Assembly: GCF_004217145.1 (NCBI RefSeq)
Contig: NZ_SHKR01000012.1
Span: 992,001 to 1,056,000, forward strand
Length of the DNA stretch: 64,000 bases
From: Kribbella rubisoli
Lineage (GTDB): Bacteria > Actinomycetota > Actinomycetes > Propionibacteriales > Kribbellaceae
Direction: 5' to 3'
The position numbers and the translations under genes are program-made. The notes below the pieces were generated by a model. It did not search any database. It saw only the letters and a list, made by a program, of their open reading frames with translations, and was not told the origin of the DNA. This document shows positions 9,247 through 19,030 of this stretch, piece after piece; position 1 is the stretch's first letter, and every line of letters starts with the position of its first letter.

Positions 9247-11400
9247 TTGAACGATAGAAATCTCCTGCCTTTCGCCGGTGTCGCTCGGGGTGCGCCGGAT
9301 CCGCCGGCGCAGTCCGAACCGACGTTCGGCAGTTCTGGTACGCAGTGGACGAACTTCACCTACTACGGCTCGGGTGACATCAAGACCTCGACGGACCCGT
9401 GGCAGATCACCGCGACCTACGGGTACAACCAGCTGGGCCAGCAGACCGACCGTACGCTGACGGTGCCCGGCGACGACGCCAAACGCACGCAGGCGTGGGG
9501 CTACTACCCCGATGGTGCGCTGGCCTCCCGCTCCGACACAGCAGCACAGCAGCCGGTTGACGTCATCGACAACGCCGACACCTGGCAATCCTCCTCAGCG
9601 GGCACGTGGACGACTGTCCCGGGTGGCACCAACACCCAGGGTACCGACTACCGCATGCACGCCGCGGCGACCGGCTCATCTGACACGTTCAGTTGGCGTG
9701 TGCTGCCCGATGTGGCGGGCTCGTTCGATGTCTACGCCTCCTGCCCGGTTCGGACCGATGCGACCACGGCTGCGACGTACACGATCAACCACTCCGCGGG
9801 ATCGGCGACCAAGACCGTCGATCAGAAGGCCTGTACCGCAGCGAGTCCGTGGGTGAGCCTCGGCAACTACTCGTTCCCGAACGGCGTCGCGAAGACCATC
9901 ACCTTGGCGCCGTCGGCAACGGGTGTGGTGTCGGCGGACGCGATCAAGCTGGTCTCGACCAACCCGGTCGACAACCGCTCGTTCACCTACAACTACGACG
10001 CCAACGGTCAGCAGACCGAGGTCAAGGACAACAACCCCAACGCCGCCACCGACACCTTCAAGGTCACGGCCGACGGCCTGGCCCGTACCACGAAGGTCGA
10101 GGAGCTCAAGGGCACCACGAGCAAGGCGACGACCGACTACACCTACGACCTCGACTCCAACGTGCTCTCGACCAACGCGCAACGGGCAGCGGATGCGAAC
10201 ACGGTCGGCGTGACTCGTTACACCGGCTACACGTGGGATGTCCGCAACCTGGTCGATACGGTGAAGGCCGGCTCCACACCGACGAGCACGGATACCTGGA
10301 GCTACACCTACGACGGACGTGGTCTGCAGTCGACGGTCACGGAGCCGAACGGCAACCTGGCAACGTACACGTATCACGAGGACGGTCTGCAGCGGATCCT
10401 GTCCAAGAAGACCAGCGGCGGCCAGATCGTTTCGTCGCATTCGCTGGACTACAACCCTGACGGGGATCGTTCGCTGGATGTCGAGAAGGTCCTGCAGGCG
10501 AACTCGTCCGCGTACCTGGACCTGGCATCCAGCTACAGCTACACGCCGTCGCGGCAGCTGGCTGCGGTGGTCAAGACCGGTGTGGACAAGGGCGACAGCG
10601 AGGCGTACGAGTACGACGCGGCCCGCAACACCACAACAAACCGTCGGCGCGACGGTGTCGACGATGACCTACGACCGCAACCGCCTGACCAAGGCGGTCC
10701 CCGGCGGGACGACGCTGAACCAGCGCTACGACCCGTTCGACCGCGTCAGTTCCCAGTCCGAGAAAGTCGGCACCGCGGCCTCGGTCTCCACGCGGTACAC
10801 GTTCATGGTCTGGCCAACCAGGTCGCGGCCGAGGCGGAGAAGGACACCAGCGGCACTTGGAAGACCTCTAAGTCCTACGCCTACGGCGCCGGCGGCGAGA
10901 ATCTGTCGCTGGTGGACTCGCCGGTGAGTGGCACGACGTCGAAGAAGTCGTTCTACGGCACGAACCCGCACGGCGATGTCGAAACGTTGACCGATGCGTC
11001 GACGGGTACGACGACGTCGACGTACCGCTACACCGCCTACGGTCAACCCGACAAGAAAGGCACCACCGGCGACGACGCCATCAAGGACGACGCCGCCCAG
11101 GACGCCGACATCGTCAACCCCTACCGCTTCAACTCCGCCCGCTTCAACGGCGCCACCAGCACCTACGACATGGGCTTCCGCGAGTACAACCTCGGCCTGA
11201 ACCGGTTCCTCACCCGCGACATGTTCAACGGCGCCTTATCCGGCCTCGGACTGGGATCGGATCCGTGGAACGCGAACCGCTACGTGTTCGGCGGCGGCAA
11301 CCCCATCAGCCGGGTCGAGCTTAACGGCCATCTGAACGCCACCGATTCCAGCGGTGGAGGTGGTGTGATCGCCGCGTCTCTGGAGATCTGCGGTCCGAAG
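9247..11400 (+). pseudogene. Truncated RHS-repeat protein gene
   Basis: Encodes RHS/YD repeats (YGYNQLGQQTDRTL, YDLDSNVLSTN, FTYNYDANGQQTE and others) with an inserted beta-sandwich of the golvesin/xanthan-lyase carbohydrate-binding type (about 9550-9960, VDVIDNADTWQ to VSADAIKLV). It ends in the RHS core signature MGFREYNLGLNRFLTRD (about 11170-11220) and NPISRVELNGH. The 5' part, signal peptide and C-terminal toxin-type tip are missing. Homologous reading shifts frame near 10630 and back near 10805 (one base gained, one lost). The in-frame TTG at 9247 has no credible ribosome site. Confidence 0.8.
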
Positions 11401-11408
11401 TGCAGCGC

Positions 11409-13505
11409 TCAGGTGGTGAGGTTGGACGGCATGTTGTCGGTGGTCAGGTGCCAGTTGTCGGGCATTGGCGTGCCGACGCGTACTGCCGCGGAGAGGTGGG
11501 CGACGGCTGCGAGTAGGCCACCGTTGGCCGGGAGGTACAGGGATAGGAACCCTGGTCGCTGGGGTGCGTGTCCGTTGGGGAGGAAGGTGTTTTTGGGTGA
11601 AGGGATGAGCAGGGCGTCGACCGCGCGGCGCAGGTCCGACAGTCGGGTTGCGGTCATCGACATCACCGGGTAGTCCCAGCCCCAGGTGGATTGCAGGTCC
11701 CAGGTGTCCCAGACTGCGTCGAGGGTGGCGGCCATTGCGGTGGGCTGGATCTGGGGCGATCGCGGAATCCAGCCGTAGGCCATCAGCATCGATGGGTGGT
11801 CCTCGCGGATCAGGTACGGCGGTGTCGTAACGGCGGCGTACGTCGTGTCGGGCATGACAAGGGGAGGGCGCATGCGAGAGCTGACTCGGGCCCAGCGATC
11901 GGACTCCGGGAGCTTCAGGCGTCGGCGCCATTCGTTCGCGACTCCGAGGGCCCAGCTCCAGTAGGTCAGTTCGAAGGTTGGGTTGGCGGTGGTGGCCCGG
12001 GTGGCTAGGTAGCTCTCCTGTGCGGGAACGAGCGGTGGTGGCAGTTCGAAGAGGCCGTTGTGTTCGGCAACGAAGTCGGCCATGAAGTCGGCGGTCGCCT
12101 CCACCAGCGAATAGTGCTCGGTGAGAAAGCGGTGCGGTCGGCCTTCGGCGTACAGCAGTTCGAGGAGGTAGATGATGTGGGGCTGCTGCCAGACGATGAA
12201 GGCGCCGATGTTGCTCGGTGACTCACGTCCCGACGGGTCGGTCTGCTTGGGCCAACGCGCCCCGCGGTAGCCCTGCTGGCGGGCGGTTGCCTTGGCGGCG
12301 TCGAGGGTGTCGTGGTACCAGCCGAGGCTGCGCTCCAGCAGATGGCCGCGTCGCCACAGCGGGAAGTGCGCCGCATGCCACCAATGCATCTCGAGGTGGA
12401 ACTTGCCCGACCAGCTGTTGTAGGTGAGGCCGGTCTCTTGGGGCGGCGTCGAGCCGGCGCAGTTGACGGCGGTGAGGTATTGGGAGAGCACTGTCCTGCG
12501 CTCGAGTTCCAGCGCCCGGTCGTCGGTGCTGCCTTCGAAGCTGACGGCCACTCCGTCGTTCCAGAACGTTGCCCACCAGGAACTCGCACGTTCGAAGACC
12601 TCATCAGCGGAGCAGGGGCCGGCGGAGTTGGGGCCAAGGGCAACGACGAGCTCGAGCTCGGACGTTGAGCTGGTGCACACGAGCGAGCCGTCAGCCCGGG
12701 CCACCTGGCCGCTGCTGGCGACCGATACGGCGTACGTCGTGGACTCGACGCGGCGCTCGCATTGCCACTGACCGTCGACCTGTCGCCACTGGGCGGACTG
12801 TTCGAGCGGGTGCTCGAAGGACGCGAGATCGTCGGGTTGGTCATCGAAGTGCCACGCGACGGCCAGGCCGTCTCGCAGCAGTTCGGATTCGAGGCGGACG
12901 GCGAAGCGATCGGCGGTGGGATCTGCTGTCGTGTGTACGACGACCCGCCGGCCGTGCAGTTCGTACTCGGCCCGGACGGTGCCCGTCCAGAGATCGAGTT
13001 CCGTCCGAGCATCGCGCAGTTGGGACGGATCGGAGACGCCGACGAGTGCGAGCCGGCCGAGGTGGAGCCGCCGCGGGTTGAAGTGCAGCCAGGCGCCGGC
13101 CTCGAGCTCTGGTGGGATGTCGTCGCCGGCGCGCTGGAGTCCCATGCGATCTGGGTACGGCGCCTTGCCGCGGTCTGTGGAGTACCAGGTGAATGTCTCG
13201 TCCAGTTGGTACGTACGGCGGCCGCGCGTGCGGTACCACCCCCAGCTGGACTGGATTCGCAGCGGGATCTGGTAGTCGTCCTTCGCGAATGGCCGCTGTT
13301 CCTGTGGCGGCAGGCCGTCGGCACCGTCGCTGACCACTCGCCGTGGGTCCGGCCGGAGTTCGTGAAATTCCGGGAAGGTCTGCAGTCCGGACAGGTCGAC
13401 CGTCATCGCGATGTCGCCGTTGCCAACGGTCAGGGTGTCGGCCGGATGCGGTCGGGTGAAGACCGGATTGTGGCGCGTGATCAGGGTGCGTCGATCGATG
13501 CTCAT
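11409..13505 (-). CDS. Six-hairpin (alpha/alpha)6 glycosidase-like protein
   Basis: About 698 residues, cytoplasmic (no signal peptide). The N-terminal beta-rich half and C-terminal helical half, with the stretch FHLEMHWWHAAHFPLWRRGH and the following GARWPKQTDPSGRESP, resemble GH65/GH95-like six-hairpin glycosidases. The likely acid Glu lies in HLEMHWW. The exact substrate is not visible. ATG 13505 begins MSIDRRTLITRHNP; upstream in-frame sequence runs through the operator region and is not coding. It is divergent from a sugar ABC transporter and shares its operators, so it probably cleaves the imported oligosaccharide. Confidence 0.72.
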   Translation of the reverse strand: MSIDRRTLITRHNPVFTRPHPADTLTVGNGDIAMTVDLSGLQTFPEFHELRPDPRRVVSDGADGLPPQEQRPFAKDDYQIPLRIQSSWGWYRTRGRRTYQLDETFTWYSTDRGKAPYPDRMGLQRAGDDIPPELEAGAWLHFNPRRLHLGRLALVGVSDPSQLRDARTELDLWTGTVRAEYELHGRRVVVHTTADPTADRFAVRLESELLRDGLAVAWHFDDQPDDLASFEHPLEQSAQWRQVDGQWQCERRVESTTYAVSVASSGQVARADGSLVCTSSTSELELVVALGPNSAGPCSADEVFERASSWWATFWNDGVAVSFEGSTDDRALELERRTVLSQYLTAVNCAGSTPPQETGLTYNSWSGKFHLEMHWWHAAHFPLWRRGHLLERSLGWYHDTLDAAKATARQQGYRGARWPKQTDPSGRESPSNIGAFIVWQQPHIIYLLELLYAEGRPHRFLTEHYSLVEATADFMADFVAEHNGLFELPPPLVPAQESYLATRATTANPTFELTYWSWALGVANEWRRRLKLPESDRWARVSSRMRPPLVMPDTTYAAVTTPPYLIREDHPSMLMAYGWIPRSPQIQPTAMAATLDAVWDTWDLQSTWGWDYPVMSMTATRLSDLRRAVDALLIPSPKNTFLPNGHAPQRPGFLSLYLPANGGLLAAVAHLSAAVRVGTPMPDNWHLTTDNMPSNLTT

Positions 13506-13565
13506 CAGCTGCCTTCGTGGGGTTCCGCCGCACGGTAGCCAGCGCTGCGAAGCAGCGTCAACCCG

Positions 13566-13609
13566 TTGACACGGCATGCTGTTACCGGTATCAATTGTTA
13601 CCGGTAACA
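13566..13609 (+). promoter_or_regulatory. Divergent promoter with two LacI-type operators
   Basis: TTGACA at 13566-13571 and TATCAA at 13589-13594, 17 bases apart, form a sigma70-like promoter for the ABC operon. Two copies of a 14-base palindrome overlap or follow it: TGTTACCGGTATCA (13580-13593, imperfect) and TGTTACCGGTAACA (13596-13609, perfect), with centres 16 bases apart. CCGGTAAC-type dyads suit LacI-family regulators, and one is encoded at 16824. Binding there would block the -10 and transcription of both divergent units. Confidence 0.75.
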
Positions 13610-13700
13610 GTCCGTTTGGCCAGGGGCCGCGGGCTCGACGGGGGACAGCCCGCGGTCTCGATCGCCGGGATCGCGTCATTCCCGAAGAGAGGTTCTTGTC

Positions 13701-15035
13701 ATGTCGCAATCGACCCGGGGGACGCTCGGCCGTCCCCACTCCCTGACCAGGCGCCGGTTCCTCGGCTACAGCGCCGCCGCGGTCTCGGCCACGTCGCTGC
13801 TGGCCGGCTGTGGTCCTGACAGCAGCAAGACCGGGTCGGCGTCGACCGAGTTGACGTTCATGAACCAGTCACGCGGCCAGAAGGACGCGCTGGCCAAGCT
13901 GGTGAAGAGCTACCAAGAGCAGACCGGTGTACGAGTCACGGTCGACAACGTCGGCCCGGTCGACTTCCCGACGAAGCTGCAGTCGAAGTCGCAGTCGGGT
14001 GACATGCCGGACATCTACTCGGCGCTGCTGGTCGCCGACATGATTCCGTACTACAAGGCCGGCTGGGCCCTCGATCTGTCGTCGGAGCTGAAGGGCGACT
14101 GGAAGAAGAACTTCGCTTCGACCGCCCTGGAGTTGGCCACGATCCCGGAGGGCAACGCGAGCGGTGTCAAGCCCGGTATCTACTCCGCGCACTGGGAGAT
14201 TCAGCTGTGGGGCCTGCTCCGCAACACGACGGCGTACAAGGACGCCGGAGTCGATCCGGGCAAGGACCTCGCGACGACCAAGGACTGGGTCGACCAACTC
14301 ACGGCGATCTCCAAGCACAGCGGAAACGGGGCCTTCCTGGTGGCCGCCTCGCTGACGCCGTACCTGCTGCAGACGTTCGCCGCGAACTGGCTGACCGATG
14401 CCGAGATCACGGCGACCTTCGCGGGGACGGCGCCGTGGACCGCGGACGGCTGGCGCAAGGCATTGCAGGCGATCGGCGACCTGGTCGAGGCCGGTGTGAT
14501 CGTCAACAAGGCGATCCCGGGTGGCAACGACGACAACCCGAACGTCGAGAAGTCGTTCTTCAACGTGCAGGACGCCGCGTCGATCTTCGACGCGTCGGTC
14601 GCGGTCGGTGTCGGGCGGGCGACGGCGCCGGACTTCACCGACTACACCTCGGCCGCCGTCCCCGCGACGCCGGACGCGACCCAGAAGCCGCGGGCGGTCG
14701 GCAACATCGGCAAGGGTGCGTGCATCAACCCGAAGGGGAAGAACGTCGACGCCGCGGTCGCGTTCGTGAAGTGGCTGACCGAGCCCGACCAGGCGAAGGT
14801 GTTCGCAGACATGGTCGGTCTGGTACCTGCCAACCCGGCGCTGAAGTCGGACGACCTCGCTCCACAGTCCAGTGGCCTCGCCGCGCAGTTGAACAACATT
14901 CAGGTCATCCGGACGCCCTTCAGTTCCGACACGCGTGCAGTGATCGGTAGCGGCGTACAGGCCCTGGCGCTGAAGGAGAAGACCGTCGACCAGATCCTGG
15001 CCGAGGTCCAAACCGCACAGAAGAAGAGCAAGTGA
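13701..15035 (+). CDS. ABC sugar transporter substrate-binding lipoprotein
   Basis: A 444-residue extracellular solute-binding protein (family 1). The N-terminus has a twin-arginine motif (TRRRFLGYS) and lipobox LLAGC, so it is probably Tat-exported and lipid-anchored. The mature part has the alternating Rossmann-like pattern of maltose/oligosaccharide binders (FMNQSRGQKDALAKLVKSYQ, AVAFVKWLTEPDQAKVFADM). It is the first gene of an operon with two permeases, under the LacI operators at 13580-13609. Confidence 0.92.
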   Translation: MSQSTRGTLGRPHSLTRRRFLGYSAAAVSATSLLAGCGPDSSKTGSASTELTFMNQSRGQKDALAKLVKSYQEQTGVRVTVDNVGPVDFPTKLQSKSQSGDMPDIYSALLVADMIPYYKAGWALDLSSELKGDWKKNFASTALELATIPEGNASGVKPGIYSAHWEIQLWGLLRNTTAYKDAGVDPGKDLATTKDWVDQLTAISKHSGNGAFLVAASLTPYLLQTFAANWLTDAEITATFAGTAPWTADGWRKALQAIGDLVEAGVIVNKAIPGGNDDNPNVEKSFFNVQDAASIFDASVAVGVGRATAPDFTDYTSAAVPATPDATQKPRAVGNIGKGACINPKGKNVDAAVAFVKWLTEPDQAKVFADMVGLVPANPALKSDDLAPQSSGLAAQLNNIQVIRTPFSSDTRAVIGSGVQALALKEKTVDQILAEVQTAQKKSK

Positions 15036-15958
15036 CCACGACGACCCTCAGCAGGCGCCTGGCCGGCGCTCGGACTCGACGGCGGCCTGGCGCCTGGCGC
15101 AAGCATGCGATGGCCTATGCGTTCCTGCTGCCGGCGCTGGCACTGCTCGCCGTGTTCACTTTCGTCCCCTTCGGCCAGGCGATCCTGCTGAGTTTCCAGG
15201 AGTGGGACGGCGTCAGCCCGAGTACGCCGTTCGTCGGACTCGCGAACTACGCGCGAGTCCTGCACGACTCGATCTTCTGGGAGTCCATGAAGATCGTGGT
15301 CGTCTTCGGCCTGGCCGGGTTCTTCGTCGGCAACGGGATCTCACTGTGCATGGCGCTGGCCGTCCACCGGATTCGCCGCGGTAAGGCGTTGTTCCGTACG
15401 GCGTTCTACCTGCCCGGCGTGTTCTCGGTGGTAGTCGTCGGAATGATGTTCTCGTGGCTGCTGGCGCCGAAGGTCGGCATCCTCAACCGCCTCCTGGATG
15501 TGGTCGGCCTGTCGGCGCTGCAGCACAACTGGCTGAACGATCCGGCCACAGCGTTGCCGGCGGTAGCAGCTGTCTTCATCTGGTTCCACTGGGGATTCGG
15601 TTTCATCCTGTTCCTCGCCGGTTTACAGGACATGCCTGCCGAGCTCTACGAGGCGGCGAGCCTCGACGGTGCGCGGGCCTGGGCGAAGTTCCGCTACATC
15701 ACCTGGCCGGAGCTTGCGCCGGTCACCACGATCGTGTCGCTGCTCACGCTGTTGGCGGCGCTGCAGATCTTCGGCACGGTCCAGGTGCTGACCAACGGCG
15801 GACCGGCGTACCACACGATTGTGCCGACGCTGCGCATCTACGAAGAGGCATTCACGAACCACCGCTTCGGTGCGGCCGCGGCGATGTCGGTCATCTTCGG
15901 CGGCGCGCTCGTGCTCTTGGCGGGTCTTCAGCTCCGGCTGTCGCGCAGGAAGCGGTGA
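15032..15958 (+). CDS. ABC sugar transporter permease (MalF-type)
   Basis: A 308-residue inner-membrane permease with six predicted helices. The EAA loop that contacts the ATPase is visible as EAASLDGARAWAKFRYITWP (about 208-227). GTG 15032 overlaps the binding-protein stop (GTGA). No ATPase gene is present in the operon, as is common in actinobacteria where a shared MsiK-type ATPase serves several sugar importers. Confidence 0.93.
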   Translation: MTTTTLSRRLAGARTRRRPGAWRKHAMAYAFLLPALALLAVFTFVPFGQAILLSFQEWDGVSPSTPFVGLANYARVLHDSIFWESMKIVVVFGLAGFFVGNGISLCMALAVHRIRRGKALFRTAFYLPGVFSVVVVGMMFSWLLAPKVGILNRLLDVVGLSALQHNWLNDPATALPAVAAVFIWFHWGFGFILFLAGLQDMPAELYEAASLDGARAWAKFRYITWPELAPVTTIVSLLTLLAALQIFGTVQVLTNGGPAYHTIVPTLRIYEEAFTNHRFGAAAAMSVIFGGALVLLAGLQLRLSRRKR

Positions 15959-15962
15959 CCCG

Positions 15963-16784
15963 ATGGATCGACGACGTGGGGCGGCGGTGCTGTACGTACC
16001 GCTGGTTCTGGCCGCGCTGGCCGCGCTGTTCCCGATCTTCTGGCTGCTCGCCGGGTCCTTGCAGACGACTCAGAAGCTGTACAAGGGCAGCGAGCTGATC
16101 CCTCGGAAGCCGCAATGGTCGAACTACGTGCAGGCGTGGGTCGACGGCCGGCTGGGTGTCTATCTGCCCAACAGTCTGCTGTACACGGTCTGCGCGGTGG
16201 TCGGGATTCTCCTGGTGTCGAGCATGGCCGGGTACGCGTTGGCCCGGATCGAGTTCCGCGGACGATCCGGTGTGATGTTCGTGATCCTCGCGGTGCTGAT
16301 CATCCCGGCGCCGGCCTCGTTCATCGCGCAGTACAAGCTGATGCTCTCCTTCGGCCTCACCAACAGCCGGCTCGGCTATGTCCTGGTGCTGATCACCGCG
16401 GGTATCCCGATGGCGACGTTGATCATGCGTGGGTTCTTCGCGAACCTGCCCAAGGATCTCGAGGAAGCAGCTGCCATCGACGGATGTACGCCGTTCAGCG
16501 CGTTCGCGCGGGTGATTCTGCCGCTGGCGCGGCCGGGCCTGATCGCGGTCGCGGTGATCCAGGGCCTCAACGTGTGGAACGAGTACCTCCTGGCGCTCGT
16601 CCTGTTCGACGACGACGACCTGATGCCGGTGCAGCGGGGCCTGATGAACTTCGTGTCTTCCGAGACCCCACTCCAGAACATCCTGCTGGCCGCCACGGCC
16701 ATCTCGGCGTTGCCGGTGATCGTGTTCTACGTCCTGGCTCAGCGTCAGGTCGTCCAAGGGATGAGCAGTGGAGCCCTCAAGTGA
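15963..16784 (+). CDS. ABC sugar transporter permease (MalG-type)
   Basis: A 273-residue second permease of the importer with six predicted helices and the EAA motif EEAAAIDGCTPFSAFARVIL (about 178-197). ATG 15963 lies 4 bases after the first permease stop. It forms a heterodimer with the preceding protein in the membrane. Confidence 0.93.
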   Translation: MDRRRGAAVLYVPLVLAALAALFPIFWLLAGSLQTTQKLYKGSELIPRKPQWSNYVQAWVDGRLGVYLPNSLLYTVCAVVGILLVSSMAGYALARIEFRGRSGVMFVILAVLIIPAPASFIAQYKLMLSFGLTNSRLGYVLVLITAGIPMATLIMRGFFANLPKDLEEAAAIDGCTPFSAFARVILPLARPGLIAVAVIQGLNVWNEYLLALVLFDDDDLMPVQRGLMNFVSSETPLQNILLAATAISALPVIVFYVLAQRQVVQGMSSGALK

Positions 16785-16823
16785 CTAGTAACCTTCGAGC
16801 AATACGAGTCGAGGAGTGCTCTG

Positions 16824-17939
16824 TTGAGCGATCGTTCGCCCGCTGACGCGGACCCGGCTGACGCCACGCCTGCCGGCCACGCCGCTGTGCCATCGCCGCG
16901 TCCGACCTTGACCGATGTCGCGCGGCTGGCGCGTGTCTCCCGGCAGACCGCGTCCCGCGTCGCGCGCGGAGGCGATCAGGTCAACCCGCGTACGGCGGCC
17001 CGGGTCAGGCGGGCGATCAACACGCTTGGCTACCGGCCGGATCCGATCGCCCGGGCGCTGTCGACGGGCCGGGGCAGGGTGCTCGGTCTGCTGACCCACC
17101 AACTGACCAACCGGCCGACGAGCATCGGTGCGATGTCGATCATCTCCGGCGTCGAGCAGGCGGCGACCGAGCTCGGATACAGCGTGAGCATCGCCAGTTT
17201 CGCGACCTTCGAACCGGCCGCGGTGCAGGAGGGGATCGACCGGCTGGCGATGGCCCGATGCGACGGCGTGATCTTCATGGCGCCCTGGGTCTCCGGTGCC
17301 GAGACGATCATGGCGATCGATCGAACCATGCCGATGGTGACGACCAGCACGGTGCCCGGGTACGACGGTCCCGCGGTGCACGCCGACATGGTCAGGTCCA
17401 GCGAGGAGGTGGTCGAGCATCTCCTCGGGCTCGGGCACACAACGGTGCACCACGTGGCCGGGCCCGCCGACTGGAGCGCGAGCCGTTTCCGTGCGTTGGG
17501 GTGGGAGCAGGCGTTACGCCGGGCCGGATGTGCCGTCGTACCGCCGATCACCGGCGACTGGACGGCACGTTCGGGCTACCTTGCCGGCCTGGAGCTGGCC
17601 AATGACCCGTCGGTCACGGCGGTCTTCGCGTCGAACGACGAGACCGCACTCGGCCTGATGTACGCCCTCACCGAACGCGGACTGCGCGTCCCCGAGGACG
17701 TCAGCGTCGTCGGGTACGACGACGCGCCGGGGTCCGACTACTTCCGTCCTGCACTCACGACCGTGCGGGTCGACGGCTACGAACACGGCCGAACAGCCGT
17801 GGCGCACCTGATCGCTCAACTCGGCGGTGAGTCGCCTGAGTCAACGGTGATCGTGCCCCACGAATTGGTGATCCGCCGCAGCACCGCAAAACCGCAACGC
17901 AGGCGGCGGTCGCGCACGGCAGCATCGAAGCCCTCCTGA
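16824..17939 (+). CDS. LacI-family transcriptional regulator
   Basis: A 371-residue repressor. After about 28 disordered residues, the LacI helix-turn-helix reads TLTDVARLARVSRQTASRVA, with the hinge helix NTLGYRPDPIARAL, followed by a periplasmic-binding-protein-like effector domain (PEDVSVVGYDDAPGSDYF near the end). The TTG start at 16824 is supported by GAGGAG seven bases upstream. It follows the transporter genes and very likely binds the TGTTACCGGTAACA operators at 13580-13609. Confidence 0.92.
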   Translation: MSDRSPADADPADATPAGHAAVPSPRPTLTDVARLARVSRQTASRVARGGDQVNPRTAARVRRAINTLGYRPDPIARALSTGRGRVLGLLTHQLTNRPTSIGAMSIISGVEQAATELGYSVSIASFATFEPAAVQEGIDRLAMARCDGVIFMAPWVSGAETIMAIDRTMPMVTTSTVPGYDGPAVHADMVRSSEEVVEHLLGLGHTTVHHVAGPADWSASRFRALGWEQALRRAGCAVVPPITGDWTARSGYLAGLELANDPSVTAVFASNDETALGLMYALTERGLRVPEDVSVVGYDDAPGSDYFRPALTTVRVDGYEHGRTAVAHLIAQLGGESPESTVIVPHELVIRRSTAKPQRRRRSRTAASKPS

Positions 17940-17942
17940 GCC

Positions 17943-18814
17943 CGGATCCGCGGATCCAGGAGCCGACGGACGCGATCGTGAAGGTCACGTCGAATGGGAT
18001 CTGTGGGTCGGACCTGCATTTGTACGAGGTGATGGGCCCGTTCCTGGACACCGGTGACGTGCTCGGTCATGAGGTGATCGGAGTCGTACAGGAGACCGGG
18101 GCCGAGGTGGGCGGACTGCAGGCGGGCGATCGGGTCGTGGTGCCGTTTCAGATCGCGTGTGGGTCGTGCTTCATGTGTGTGCAGGGCTTGCAGACGCAAC
18201 TGCCGGAGCTGGCTGCACTCGCTGCGGCCGCGCCATTCGCCGCGGGGCGAGATACCGGGCTCTGCTCAGTGCGACCGGTGATCGCCTCGCAGCTGCCCCG
18301 CCAAGGAGTGCCGCCGATCATCTCATCCTGGGAGCAGTACGCCGACGACCTCGCCTGGGCTGTCCGGGGAGGTGCCATGGCGGACGCGTCGGAGTGGTGG
18401 TGGGAGCTGCGACCGCACGTCCGTTACGGCACGCTCGAGCTGCGAGTCCTCGACGTACAGGCAACCGTGGATCAGACCAGCGCGATCGCGCGGTTCGTGC
18501 ACGCGCTTGGCGCCGGACTCGCCGACCTGCATCACTGCGGCGACCTTCAGCCGCCGGCGCCTGCCTGGAGGATCGCGGAGAACCGATGGTCCGCACTCCG
18601 CGACGGCGTCGGGGGAGAGCTCCTCGATCTGCGGACCGGCGACGCCAGCCCCACCCGGAGTCGACTTCACGACCTTGTCGACCTCGCCGAGCCCAACGCT
18701 CGGGGCGGTCTGGACGACGTACGAGCCATGGTCGAACATCCTCCGGTCGACGAACTCCGCGCCCTCGGCCCGTATCGCGTCGTCCCGTGGCTTGCAGAGG
18801 TCTTCACCGGATGA
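17943..18814 (+). pseudogene. Chimeric remnant: zinc alcohol/formaldehyde dehydrogenase start fused to YbdK-type carboxylate-amine ligase end
   Basis: One uninterrupted reading frame joins two unrelated gene pieces. The first ~72 codons (from 17943) match zinc-dependent formaldehyde/alcohol dehydrogenases: PRIQEPTDAIVKVT, NGICGSDLHLYEV, VLGHEVIGVV, then ACGSCFMCVQGLQTQ with structural-zinc Cys. The dehydrogenase's own first ~20 residues are missing. At about 18195 it switches to the C-terminal part of a glutamate-cysteine-ligase-like (GCS2/YbdK) protein: GRDTGLCSVRP, WWWELRPHVRYGTLELRVLDV. Neither part is complete, so the product is unlikely to work. A GTG at 17978 could start translation of a 278-residue chimera. 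Confidence 0.75.
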
Positions 18815-18950
18815 AGTTTCTGACCGTGTTCAGCCGGCTTCGTTCCGGGGCTTCGCGCCGGACCCAACCCCGGGTGCCAGGACGAGACCCGGCTTTCGAG
18901 CTTGGCTGCACTCGGCCTGGCCGTGTGCCGTCCGGCGCGAAGCGCTTTGT

Positions 18951-18970
18951 ACTGCCCGTTCGCGGGCAGT
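18951..18970. terminator. Hairpin with TTCG loop between convergent genes
   Basis: ACTGCCCG-TTCG-CGGGCAGT is a perfect 8-bp stem capped by a stable TTCG loop. It lies between the end of the chimeric frame (18814, plus) and the end of the hemerythrin-like gene (19031, minus), so it suits a bidirectional terminator. There is no clear T run. Confidence 0.6.
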
Positions 18971-19030
18971 TGGTCTATCAGTCGTTGCCCGTGCGGACCG
19001 GCAGACATGACCGACCCTCTCGGGCTGCTG

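Noticed and set aside
11409..13739. Longer N-terminus for the glycosidase (from 13739)
   Set aside because: It would translate through the LacI operators and promoter; ATG 13505 gives a normal start.
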